In this document: piece after piece, positions 26,176 through 34,253 of the stretch
Layout: every line of letters starts with the position of its first letter
How positions within the stretch are numbered: the stretch's first letter is position 1
NCBI GenBank assembly: GCA_002371265.1
Contig: DFGT01000008.1
Location: 40,337-104,336 of the forward strand
Reading direction: 5' to 3'
Source of the DNA: Bacteroidales bacterium UBA3743
GTDB taxonomy: Bacteria; Bacteroidota; Bacteroidia; Bacteroidales; Paludibacteraceae
Length of the DNA: 64,000 nt
Translations under genes and position numbers: made by a program
The notes under the pieces: model-generated
What the model was told of the DNA's origin: nothing
Seen by the model: only the letters and a program-made list of their open reading frames with translations
Database searches by the model: none

Positions 26176-26280
26176 TCACATATAATCCCAATTCGTAATT
26201 GGTTCGAAAGAAAGAATGAAAATCATGAAATTCAGAAATTGCCGAACGGACTTATACTTAAATACGTCTTTAACAATCAT
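26176..26280 (-). pseudogene. Truncated N-terminal remnant of a cassette membrane protein
   Basis: The minus strand from ATG 26280 encodes 34 residues (MIVKDVFKYKSVRQFLNFMI, then FILSFEPITNW) before TGA. This is clearly homologous to the N-terminus of the 259-residue protein (MTVKGILRYKFVRQTLYFII, then LIFSIEPIMNW). The catalytic and C-terminal parts are gone, so cassette A once held two membrane proteins, as cassette B does. Confidence 0.85.
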
Positions 26281-26293
26281 ATTTTTTAATAAT

Positions 26294-26333
26294 GTAGTGC
26301 AATAAAGAATCAACGAGATTATTATTGCACTAC
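26294..26333 (-). other. Intercistronic hairpin, cassette A
   Basis: A perfect 12-bp inverted repeat (GTAGTGCAATAA 26294-26305 with 26322-26333), 16-nt loop, between peptide A and the truncated gene. No U-tract. Third member of the set of position-conserved, sequence-divergent hairpins. Confidence 0.75.
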
Positions 26334-26344
26334 AATACTTGCAT

Positions 26345-26563
26345 TTAATATTTCATGCTTTCAAGACAACTATCACAATAATCTACACCACAATAACACC
26401 TACCGGGATGGTAATGGTTTGGGTCACTATCTTGGGTAAGTTCTAGGAATCCAAACAACGTAGAAACCAAACCATACATTGCCTTCCATGAAATTCCTCC
26501 ATTCACTTCTCTCATTTCCTGCTCAGTCATTTCCACCAAGCCAAGATTGCTTAAATTTCTCAT
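26345..26563 (-). CDS. Double-glycine Cys-rich secreted peptide A
   Basis: A 72-residue precursor with the same 23-residue leader as peptide B (ending VNGG). The 49-residue core has an amphipathic or hydrophobic first part (ISWKAMYGLVSTLFGFLELT), a polar linker and the ending CYCGVDYCDSCLESMKY, four Cys with the same spacing as in peptide B. It is the first gene of the cassette array. Confidence 0.85.
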   Translation of the reverse strand: MRNLSNLGLVEMTEQEMREVNGGISWKAMYGLVSTLFGFLELTQDSDPNHYHPGRCYCGVDYCDSCLESMKY

Positions 26564-26698
26564 TTTTAATTGATTTTAATTTTTCGCAGACGTTATTTCT
26601 CTTCCTGTCCACATTCAGAATAGCCTTTGTTTTAACGTTAAATTTTGACGTTGCAAAGTTGGGAAGAAAACCCGCCCATGGCAATACCTAACAATTGT
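26564..26698 (-). promoter_or_regulatory. Conserved promoter and 5' leader, cassette A
   Basis: On the minus strand ATTG (26682-26685), 20 bp, CAACTTTG (26654-26661), then a leader of about 80 nt to the ATG at 26563, nearly identical to cassettes B and C. The -33 element is the weakest of the three. Confidence 0.7.
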
Positions 26699-26711
26699 TA
26701 TTTCATTAACT

Positions 26712-26755
26712 TTTCACAAATAAAACCTCCGTGACTGAAATTCAATCACGGATTT
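26712..26755. repeat. Dispersed terminator hairpin, copy 3
   Basis: TTCACAAATAAAACCTCCGT followed by GACTGAAATTCAATCACGG: nearly the same 40 bp as at 17131-17172, stem CCGTGA/TCACGG. It lies 3' of the BspA-like gene. The rest of 26756-26906 has no convincing gene, only a 22-codon peptide-like fragment (26785-26850). Confidence 0.75.
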
Positions 26756-26906
26756 AGACTTGTCAGTTAAAAATAGAAAGTTCACTCAGCATACGGCATA
26801 TATGGATCTACTCCGTCTATGCCACATGGATTTTTTTCGCATGTATAAAATCACACACTAGATCAATCTGCTCTGCGATGGACGACCCGATTATCAATCA
26901 TAAATA

Positions 26907-28865
26907 TCAAGTCACAATAACAATTCTCTTAACATCTCCCACCTTCACAATATATGTTCCTGATTTAATTGGAATCCGTATTTGCTGTTGAACATTAGGA
27001 TATGACATTATCAACTGTCCGTTCATATCAAATACAAATACATCTTCCGATACATTTTCAATAACGATTGTATTCTTTAACCCTAATATTATCACTTTTG
27101 AAGACTGATTGGATGATAATAAAATCTCATTGTTTGTCACAAAACATGTTGAATTCCACACAACCTTGCAACTATCTGGATTCCAATCTCTATCCCATCC
27201 ACTTGGTTGTTCCTCCGCCTGACAATAGATCGCATTCTCAAATATTTGTCCATCACGCAAGCCAACACTATCTTGGTGTTCTACCATAGATGTGCAACCG
27301 ACAAAGACATCATACCCCATGTCTGTAACAGAAGCAGGTATATACACTTTTGAAAGATTTGTACAATAACCGAAGGCTTCACTACCAATAGAAATCACCG
27401 AGTCTGGGATATCTATGAATGACAAGCCACTACAATACCAAAATGCATGATAATCGATAGATTTTACAGAAGAAGGAATTGAGACAGTTTTGACCCAATC
27501 ACAAGTGGAAAAAGAACCATATCCAATGTTTTTAACATTATCAGGAATAATAACAGAGGAGTCTGTTCCTATATATCCTACTAAAGTCTCCTTTGTTTCA
27601 TCTTCATATACAAAGTCACCATCTATAACAGTGCCCACAATATGTCGTTTAGCTCCCCACGGGCTATTAGATGATTTTCCATTATAAATAACAGTATGTG
27701 TTCCTTTAAATACTTTCTCTCCTATTATTTCTACATCATCAGGAACGATAACCACAGATTTCGGACCTACATATGCAGCAATTCTCTTCTTTGTTTCATC
27801 ACCATACCAAAAATTATCTTCAAAATAAGACCCTCTTATGAGATGTCTCGCACCCCACGGACTTCCTGTATAATAAGAGCCTCCATAAATAATTGTATCA
27901 ACTCCAGAAAATGAATACAGCCCAATATTTTCAACAGATTCTGGTATGACGAAAGGAGATAATTTATGACATCTTTGAAATGCTTCATTCTCAATTTGGG
28001 AAACATTTTTCGGAATATTAACAGATTGCAAATTCTCACAAGAATGAAACAAACGAGTCGGAATTACATCTATTGAATCAGGAAGCACTACAGATGTCAA
28101 ACTCGTACAGCTTTGAAATGTGGTTGCACCTATCGACTTGACTGAGTTAGGGATGTTTAATGAGGCTAAGCTGTCACATTCAACGAATACAGATTTTCCA
28201 ATGGAGATTAAGGAAGAAGAAGACAAAAAGTCCACAGAAGCCAAACGGGAGCACTGAGAAAATGCAAAATCTCCTATAGAAGTAACCGAACTTGGAATTG
28301 TAACTGACCTCAGATTTGCACAGTGGCGGAATAAACTGGAAGATATTTCTTTTAAAGAATCTGGGATATTGACAGTTGTCAAATTTATACAAAACATAAA
28401 AGCTGCGTTTCCAATTGAAGTGACAGAAGATGGAATTTCTATAGAAGTCAACTTATAACAACTGTGGAATGCTTCGGCACCTATTGAAGTGACTGATGAA
28501 GGTATTTCTATTGATTTTAAATTTTGGCAATATAAAAATGCAGTATTACCAATAGAGTCAACAGAGGGAGGAATAACAACAGATACAATTTTATCACATT
28601 GTCCGAAATAGCCGACAGTCGTGACAGTATACTCTATACCATCAAGCTGTATTTTTTCTGGTATAATAATATTTTTTTCCGTCACATAATGACAATTTGC
28701 AGTTACACAAACTGTTTGTTTCACAGAATCCATCACTGTGTATGTCAACCCATCAATGAGAGCTGATTTCGCCATAGATGGATTAGTCAACAACATAAAA
28801 AGCATCAGACATGAAATCAGTCTGTAACAAATTGTATTATTTATTGTATCTTTTCTATTTTTCAT
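26907..28865 (-). CDS. BspA-like leucine-rich-repeat surface protein with T9SS-type C-terminus
   Basis: A 652-residue secreted protein; the ATG at 28865 (MKNRKDTINNTICYRL) is preferred over an in-frame one ten codons upstream because it gives a normal signal peptide. Residues about 55-560 are tandem LRR_5/BspA repeats of about 23 residues (pattern IPSSVTSIGxxAFxxCxxLTS), interrupted by two longer inserts with YVGPKSVVIVPDDVEIIGE-like units. The last 70 residues (beginning near IILGLKNTIVIENVSEDVFV, with FDMNGQLIMSY and SGTYIVKVG) resemble a type A T9SS sorting domain. BspA repeats mediate adhesion to host or other bacteria in oral species; the ligand here is unknown. Confidence 0.88.
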   Translation of the reverse strand: MKNRKDTINNTICYRLISCLMLFMLLTNPSMAKSALIDGLTYTVMDSVKQTVCVTANCHYVTEKNIIIPEKIQLDGIEYTVTTVGYFGQCDKIVSVVIPPSVDSIGNTAFLYCQNLKSIEIPSSVTSIGAEAFHSCYKLTSIEIPSSVTSIGNAAFMFCINLTTVNIPDSLKEISSSLFRHCANLRSVTIPSSVTSIGDFAFSQCSRLASVDFLSSSSLISIGKSVFVECDSLASLNIPNSVKSIGATTFQSCTSLTSVVLPDSIDVIPTRLFHSCENLQSVNIPKNVSQIENEAFQRCHKLSPFVIPESVENIGLYSFSGVDTIIYGGSYYTGSPWGARHLIRGSYFEDNFWYGDETKKRIAAYVGPKSVVIVPDDVEIIGEKVFKGTHTVIYNGKSSNSPWGAKRHIVGTVIDGDFVYEDETKETLVGYIGTDSSVIIPDNVKNIGYGSFSTCDWVKTVSIPSSVKSIDYHAFWYCSGLSFIDIPDSVISIGSEAFGYCTNLSKVYIPASVTDMGYDVFVGCTSMVEHQDSVGLRDGQIFENAIYCQAEEQPSGWDRDWNPDSCKVVWNSTCFVTNNEILLSSNQSSKVIILGLKNTIVIENVSEDVFVFDMNGQLIMSYPNVQQQIRIPIKSGTYIVKVGDVKRIVIVT

Positions 28866-28896
28866 AATCAAAGCAAATTTTAAAAGCACGTACAAT

Positions 28897-28926
28897 AAAA
28901 AAAGGCAAATTTTACTTTGCCTTTTT
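28897..28926 (-). terminator. Terminator of the folC-trp-porT-dedA operon
   Basis: The stem AAAAAGGCAAA/TTTGCCTTTTT (28899-28909 with 28916-28926) is followed on the minus strand by a T-run. It includes the dedA stop codon. Confidence 0.85.
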
Positions 28927-29538
28927 CTTATTCTTATATATCATATATCCGACGAATCCGACGAACACTACAATTATCACCAGCAAAAATTCATGGCTGT
29001 AGTGCTGAACCTTTTCTATCAATTCTTCTTTGTTCATCACTCCATGAAAACCATATCCGATACATGCTAGAATAATGTTCCATGCTCCGGCTCCCAAGAA
29101 TGTGAAGAATGCAAACTTTCCAAAATTCATCTTTGACAGTCCGGCAGGGATTGAGATCAACTGTCGTACTGCTGGAATCAATCGTCCGATCAATGTCGCC
29201 AACACTCCTCTCTTACGGAAATATTCCTCGGCGTATGCCACCTTGTCGCTATCCAACAAACATAGATGTCCCAATTTGCTGTCGGCAAACGCGTAGATGA
29301 TCTTTCTGCCTAATGTATACGACAACACATAGTTGATTGTCGCGCCAAGCAATCCACCGACTGTGGCAAACAAAATAACTAATGGCAGACTCATTGTGCC
29401 TTCCGCAGCCATAAACGCAGCCGGAATAACTACAATCTCCGATGGAAACGGAATAAATGAGCTCTCAATCATCATAAAAAAAGTAACCCAAAAATAGTTA
29501 AGGTTCTCCAACGCTCCTTGAAAAAGTTCTGCAATCAT
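28912..29538 (-). CDS. DedA-family membrane protein
   Basis: A 208-residue inner-membrane protein of the DedA/VTT family with the family segments FFMMIESSFIPFPSEIV, ATVGGLLGATINYVLSY and RLIPAVRQLISIPAGLSKMN. Members act in lipid carrier flipping (for example undecaprenyl phosphate recycling) and membrane homeostasis. It starts 1 bp after trpF ends and is the last gene of the operon, with the terminator overlapping its stop. Confidence 0.93.
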   Translation of the reverse strand: MIAELFQGALENLNYFWVTFFMMIESSFIPFPSEIVVIPAAFMAAEGTMSLPLVILFATVGGLLGATINYVLSYTLGRKIIYAFADSKLGHLCLLDSDKVAYAEEYFRKRGVLATLIGRLIPAVRQLISIPAGLSKMNFGKFAFFTFLGAGAWNIILACIGYGFHGVMNKEELIEKVQHYSHEFLLVIIVVFVGFVGYMIYKNKKKAK

Positions 29539-29539
29539 G

Positions 29540-30163
29540 TTATTGTCTTATTATGCTTAAAAATGTTTTTATCTTCTCTATATCTTTATTCGCAGGTGAA
29601 ATTTCAAATTTGCTGTTAACATCTACTCCAGCAAACTTAGGATGCTTTATTTTTTTCACAGCTTCTGCATCGTCTACTCCGACTCCTCCGCTCAACAAAA
29701 ATGGCAGATCCAACGAGTATTCATCCAGCACCGACCAGTCGAACTGCTGTCCGCTGCCTCCGTAGCCTACACACTTGTAGTCAAACAGCATATAGTCGGC
29801 GACACTCTCCCACTCCGCTGTGAGATTCTTCACATCATCGACTCCCAAAACACTGACCGCCTTGATAATGCCAACCCCAGTATGCTTCTTCACAAGGTTT
29901 GCAAAATCCACGTCTTCCCCACCATGAAGCTGAACAAACGAAAGATTATATTTCTTCACTGTTGCGACCACAGTGGCAAGATCAGCCTTCACAAACACTC
30001 CCACTTTGGCTATTTTCTTTGGCACACAACCTGAGCATACATCCTCACCGTCGACAAAGCGCGGACTCTTCGGGAAAAATATCATTCCCATCAAATCCAC
30101 CCCCATATTTTCAAGTGTCTGCATCTGCTGGGGGTCTCGCATTCCGCACACTTTAACTATCAT
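29540..30163 (-). CDS. trpF: Phosphoribosylanthranilate isomerase
   Basis: A 207-residue TIM-barrel enzyme of tryptophan synthesis (PRA to CdRP). It has the family start VKVCGMRDPQQ, FVQLHGGED in the middle and LLSGGVGVDDA with GVDVNSKFE near the end. It follows porT by 2 bp and precedes dedA by 1 bp, with trpC and trpD upstream in the same operon. Confidence 0.95.
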   Translation of the reverse strand: MIVKVCGMRDPQQMQTLENMGVDLMGMIFFPKSPRFVDGEDVCSGCVPKKIAKVGVFVKADLATVVATVKKYNLSFVQLHGGEDVDFANLVKKHTGVGIIKAVSVLGVDDVKNLTAEWESVADYMLFDYKCVGYGGSGQQFDWSVLDEYSLDLPFLLSGGVGVDDAEAVKKIKHPKFAGVDVNSKFEISPANKDIEKIKTFLSIIRQ

Positions 30164-30165
30164 GA

Positions 30166-30909
30166 TTATTCAAAGTTGAATGAGATAGCAAAAATTCGTG
30201 AAGACAATTTGGAGAACACTCCTTTTCCTCCTGCCACTCCACCCGAGAACTTCAGGTCGTCGGCACTGGCGATATCTGGTCTGTCTCTATTTATCACGTC
30301 GCTCAATCCGAAGAATGCCTTAAACTCAGGGCACAACTTGAAATATGGCAGATAGATATCAAATCCAAATCCAATCTCCGGACCATAGTCTGTGGCTTTC
30401 AACATAATAGGAGCTTCCTTGTCGCGACCTACAGCGACTGTTCCGGCAAAACCTCCTAAGAAATATGGGCGGACGTTGCGAGCTCTCTGTCCACGTATTT
30501 TAAACAGCAATGGGAATGAAATCAAATTGGATTTCACAGAGACATCTCCACCCTCTCTCTCATTTCCATCTTTATCCACGAATCTCAATGTTCGCTCACC
30601 GAAATACAACACTGGGCAGAAACGCATATCCAAATGTTCAGCAAGACGCAAATCGGAAATGATACCAATTGAGAATCCTACCTCAAAATTAATATCCTCA
30701 CCATACCATACCTTACCGTCTTCCAAAACCTCTCCGCTTTGGAATGGATTGAAATCCAGTGTGTTCAATCCTAGAATAAATCCGAAATGGTACGGTTTAT
30801 TGTCTGAATTGACAAGATTAGGGACCTCACCGACATTGTATCTCTGAGCAGACAACGTCAGCAAAGACAATAACAAACAGAATAATAATGCAATTTGTCT
30901 CTTTATCAT
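30166..30909 (-). CDS. porT: PorT-like outer-membrane beta-barrel, T9SS component
   Basis: A 247-residue protein with signal peptide (cleavage after LSAQ). The sequence YHFGFILGLNTLDFN, the middle KSNLISFPLLFKIRGQRARN and the closing strand FAISFNFE match the PorT/SprT family, small barrels required for type IX secretion. This fits several T9SS-sorted proteins in the window. It sits unexpectedly between a DUF4375 gene and trpF in a folC-trp operon, 2 bp before trpF. Confidence 0.78.
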   Translation of the reverse strand: MIKRQIALLFCLLLSLLTLSAQRYNVGEVPNLVNSDNKPYHFGFILGLNTLDFNPFQSGEVLEDGKVWYGEDINFEVGFSIGIISDLRLAEHLDMRFCPVLYFGERTLRFVDKDGNEREGGDVSVKSNLISFPLLFKIRGQRARNVRPYFLGGFAGTVAVGRDKEAPIMLKATDYGPEIGFGFDIYLPYFKLCPEFKAFFGLSDVINRDRPDIASADDLKFSGGVAGGKGVFSKLSSRIFAISFNFE

Positions 30910-30927
30910 ATCACTTATTTTTCTTTT

Positions 30928-31443
30928 TTAAGGCAGAATTTCAGCAAACTCCTCGATATGCTCATCAATGTAGTAAGCCAAGAGTTTCTTCTCCTGCTCG
31001 GAAATTTCTATTATCTCTTCTTCTATCGGATCAAACTCCTCATACTCCTCAAAAGAGGCTATGAAATCATCATCACTTTTATCCCTCTCCAAGTCTTCTT
31101 TGTTGGCGGCATAAATATCATGAGCCTTATAAAGAAGTTTGGATGTCTTGACAGCTCCGAATGTCTTCAGCATCTTTGCCACAGGATTCTTGAAAAAGTA
31201 GCCGCCAAAACCATTCTGTATCAAACCGACAAATCCCTCCTCATCAAGCTCCTCCAAAAGAAGATGATAAGCCCAGATAGTGTGCTGCGACGCATTTAGC
31301 TTCGCCATCGCTTCCGCCGTGTATCCGTCTTTGAACACATCTGCGTAGTGAGACACAAACAAATCAAAGAAAGCCAAGATGTCACCATCTTTCAAAGCCT
31401 CCTTGATCTCACTATCTTTTATTTTAACGAAATTTTCTGCCAT
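30928..31443 (-). CDS. DUF4375 (DMP19-like) protein
   Basis: A 171-residue acidic cytoplasmic protein. Residues about 45-110 (LNASQHTIWAYHLLLEELDE, EGFVGLIQNGFGGYFF, AVKTSKLLYKAHDI) match the DUF4375 pattern, named after the DNA-mimic protein DMP19. The C-terminus is very rich in Glu and Asp. DNA mimicry in this protein is not shown. It lies 24 bp after the HU/SPOR gene and 18 bp before porT. Confidence 0.7.
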   Translation of the reverse strand: MAENFVKIKDSEIKEALKDGDILAFFDLFVSHYADVFKDGYTAEAMAKLNASQHTIWAYHLLLEELDEEGFVGLIQNGFGGYFFKNPVAKMLKTFGAVKTSKLLYKAHDIYAANKEDLERDKSDDDFIASFEEYEEFDPIEEEIIEISEQEKKLLAYYIDEHIEEFAEILP

Positions 31444-31467
31444 ATTATTGCGCTAATGCCAATCTTT

Positions 31468-32328
31468 TTATTCCACCTCCACTTCTCTGCACAACACAAA
31501 CGGCATCACCACATTGGTCATGCTGTCGCGAACTGTGTAAAGAGAAGAAATCACCTGTTTCCAATTGTCTGTTTCCGAGAATACAGCAAGATACTCATCT
31601 CCCTGCTCTATCACCTTCACAGTGTCCGATTTCACCATCATCTGCTGCTGTACAGCAAACGAGTCGGCCTCAGCCTTTGTCTCAAACCTCGACAAGACAA
31701 CGCTATATTTAGTCACCTTCTCCACCGAGTGTGAGCTGACCCAGTTGCATGGAGTGTCGAGAATCAACGACGCTTGGTAGGAGTTGATACTGTCGCGATG
31801 GACTGGCTGTGCGAAGAAGCAGAACAAAAGGACTGCCGCAGCCGCAATCACCGAGAATCCCGTCGATTTTTCAGTCGGGCGGTAGACATTGCGTCGCTCC
31901 ACCTCAGCCTCATCAAGTTCAGGAAAATAGAATTCCTGCAAACCATAAGCGTCAACATTCTCAACGACTCTTGGCTGCGAATGGAAAATGATATTTCTTC
32001 CATCTTTCTCTAGAACTCCGAGTCCGGACAAATCAAATTTATGTTCCTTTGCCAACGCCGACATCACTCTAGCGACCTCATCCTTAATCAGTTGCTCGGC
32101 GTCGTTGGCTGATAATCCTTCCGTCTCTACCAAGGCAGACTGAAGGAGTCCGTCGTTGTGCTGCAGACGCTGGTTGAACAGCACCTCCACAGACGGCGGA
32201 GTGAATTTTCCGCTTTTCTTATCAATTCGCGCACTCGCTTTATTACACACAAAGCCGCCTAGCCCGGGGACAATCACCAGACTGTGCACACAAAGTAAAT
32301 CTCGAACAATCAAAAAAAGCGGTTTCAT
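31468..32328 (-). CDS. HU-CCDC81-like and SPOR-type membrane protein
   Basis: A 286-residue protein. Residues about 1-125 look like the paired bacterial HU-CCDC81 domains (VIVPGLGGFVCNKASARID, then LLQSALVETEGLSANDAEQL and FDLSGLGVLEKD). A transmembrane helix (about 157-173, SVIAAAAVLLFCFFA) follows. The C-terminal region (about 205-275) has the pattern of a SPOR-like peptidoglycan-binding domain (YSVVLSRFETKAEADSFA, then VIEQGDEYLAVF). Such proteins are typical of Bacteroidota and may link the envelope to septal or DNA-associated processes. It follows trpC by 9 bp. Confidence 0.75.
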   Translation of the reverse strand: MKPLFLIVRDLLCVHSLVIVPGLGGFVCNKASARIDKKSGKFTPPSVEVLFNQRLQHNDGLLQSALVETEGLSANDAEQLIKDEVARVMSALAKEHKFDLSGLGVLEKDGRNIIFHSQPRVVENVDAYGLQEFYFPELDEAEVERRNVYRPTEKSTGFSVIAAAAVLLFCFFAQPVHRDSINSYQASLILDTPCNWVSSHSVEKVTKYSVVLSRFETKAEADSFAVQQQMMVKSDTVKVIEQGDEYLAVFSETDNWKQVISSLYTVRDSMTNVVMPFVLCREVEVE

Positions 32329-32337
32329 ATTCTTTTT

Positions 32338-33117
32338 TTATTTCTTCAACTCATCAATGAATTCCTTCAAAGCGGCTCCCGGATTCTGAGTCTTCATGAA
32401 ATTCTCTCCGATCAAGAATCCCTGGAATCCCTTCTCACGAAGCATCTTAATGGTGTCCGGACTTGATATTCCGCTCTCCGAAATACGCACCATATCATTA
32501 GGAAGCTGCGACATCAAGTCGATAGAAGCCTGCAAATCCACTTCAAAAGTCTTCAAATTGCGGTTGTTGATACCAACGATATCAACATTCTTATTGATAT
32601 GGCCAAGCTCGTCGGCGGAATGAAGTTCAAGAAGCACTTCAAGTCCAAGACGTTTAGCCTCCTCAGCAAGTTCAGCCACACGTTCAGGTGTGAGGCAAGC
32701 GGCGATAAGCAACACCACGTCAGCGCCACAGCTCTTTGCAAGGTGAAGCTGGATCTCGTCGATCACAAACTCCTTGAACAAAATCGGAACTCCCACAAGT
32801 TCGCGGGCGATACGAATGTCTTTAGGAGCACCTGCGAAAAAATCAGTGTCAGCCAAGACGGAAATGCCGGCAGCACCAGCCTTTTCGTAGAATGGCACAA
32901 CCTCGTCGACCTTGGCATTCTCGTTGATAAATCCTTTCGACGGGCTTTTTCTCTTGAACTCCGAGATTATTCCCGTAGACGAAGCCAACAAACTTCTGCG
33001 CAATGAGTAGCAAACACGAGTATAAATTTCCGACTCCATGAAGTCACTCATTCTGATCGTACGCTTCAATTCTGCAACCTCTTCTTCCTTACGCGCTATA
33101 ATTTTGTCTAGATACAT
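32338..33117 (-). CDS. trpC: Indole-3-glycerol-phosphate synthase
   Basis: A 259-residue TIM-barrel enzyme converting CdRP to indole-glycerol phosphate. Key motifs: IISEFKRKSPSKG (catalytic Lys), ILFKEFVIDEIQLHLAKSCGAD, VGINNRNLKTFEVD and ISESGISSPDTI. It lies 39 bp after trpD and 9 bp before the HU/SPOR gene. Confidence 0.97.
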   Translation of the reverse strand: MYLDKIIARKEEEVAELKRTIRMSDFMESEIYTRVCYSLRRSLLASSTGIISEFKRKSPSKGFINENAKVDEVVPFYEKAGAAGISVLADTDFFAGAPKDIRIARELVGVPILFKEFVIDEIQLHLAKSCGADVVLLIAACLTPERVAELAEEAKRLGLEVLLELHSADELGHINKNVDIVGINNRNLKTFEVDLQASIDLMSQLPNDMVRISESGISSPDTIKMLREKGFQGFLIGENFMKTQNPGAALKEFIDELKK

Positions 33118-33156
33118 ACAATACTACTACAATAATACAATCCTAATATTTATGTT

Positions 33157-34152
33157 TTACGAGTTTAATCTGATGTAATTCTCCAATGCTTTCTTTGCCT
33201 TTCCGCTCTCCACGCTCTCCTTTGCCAAAGCAAGGCACTCTTCCATTGAAAGAGAAGAATCATAGACACGCATTGCAGCGGCTGCGTTGATAAGCACAAC
33301 ATTTTTCTGGCTTTCTGTTGCGCTGTTTGTCAACACATCATCAAAAATTTTCTTTGCCTCCTCTTTAGTTGATCCTCCGTAGATTTCCTTTGGATCAATT
33401 GTCTTCAGTCCGAAGTCTGCAGGAGAGTAAACCTTCTCCAGACCAGCGGCCGTGATCTTGAAATCAGAAGTCAGAGAAATCTCATCATATCCATCCTCAC
33501 TCGTCACAATCGCATAGTCCATCTTTAGCTTCTGGAATACATTGGCATACAATCTCATCTGCTCAAGATTGGCTGTACCCAAGCACTGACATTGCGGACG
33601 ACAAGGGTTGATAGTCGGTCCGAGGAGGTTGAAAAGAGTTGGCACCTGAAGAGCCTTTCTGACAGGCACAACATTCTTCATACCTCTTGCAAACAATGGA
33701 GCATGCATGTAGCAGAAGTTAGATCCATCCAAGCTGCGACGTAGCTCCGAGCTGTCATTGGTGAATTTTACACCATGACCTTCCAGCACATTGCTGGCTC
33801 CAGACACAGATGTAGCGGCATAATTTCCATGTTTTGCCACCTTAAAGCCAGCTCCAGCCAACACAAAACAAGCGCATGTAGAGATGTTAAAAGTATTTTT
33901 GCCATCGCCTCCTGTTCCAACAATATCTACTACTCTAACACCACCCAGATCAACAGGAACACCTGTCTCCAACATTCCCTGACGAACGCCAAGCAGCTCG
34001 TCGACGGAGATTCCTCTCGTCTGCATAATGGCAAGACACGCAGCTATCTGCTCGTTGCAATAGCGGCCCTCAGCAATACCCAACATCACATTTCTTGCCT
34101 CCTCCTGAGTCATTGTGTATTGGGTGTATAATTTACTTAAAATCTCTTTCAT
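33157..34152 (-). CDS. trpD: Anthranilate phosphoribosyltransferase
   Basis: A 331-residue enzyme that joins anthranilate to PRPP. Motifs VDIVGTGGDGKNTFNIST, KHGNYAATS and NLLGPTINPCRP are present. The start is the ATG at 34152 (MKEILSKLYTQYTM); the open frame extends upstream to 34281, but that part is not family-like and contains a promoter. No TrpG domain is fused. Confidence 0.97.
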   Translation of the reverse strand: MKEILSKLYTQYTMTQEEARNVMLGIAEGRYCNEQIAACLAIMQTRGISVDELLGVRQGMLETGVPVDLGGVRVVDIVGTGGDGKNTFNISTCACFVLAGAGFKVAKHGNYAATSVSGASNVLEGHGVKFTNDSSELRRSLDGSNFCYMHAPLFARGMKNVVPVRKALQVPTLFNLLGPTINPCRPQCQCLGTANLEQMRLYANVFQKLKMDYAIVTSEDGYDEISLTSDFKITAAGLEKVYSPADFGLKTIDPKEIYGGSTKEEAKKIFDDVLTNSATESQKNVVLINAAAAMRVYDSSLSMEECLALAKESVESGKAKKALENYIRLNS

Positions 34153-34188
34153 ATCGTTTTTGTCATATGTGACTGTCCCAAAATTTGT

Positions 34189-34220
34189 CAAAAATAAGCA
34201 ATGTTGGCCTATTAATGAAA
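34189..34220 (-). promoter_or_regulatory. Probable internal promoter for trpD
   Basis: On the minus strand TTTC (34217-34220), 20 bp, TATTTTTG (34189-34196), 37 bp before the trpD ATG. The -7 element is consensus; the -33 element has three of four bases. Confidence 0.5.
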
Positions 34221-34253
34221 TTATTTGTCGTTTTTTTGAATTTTGAGGTCTCT

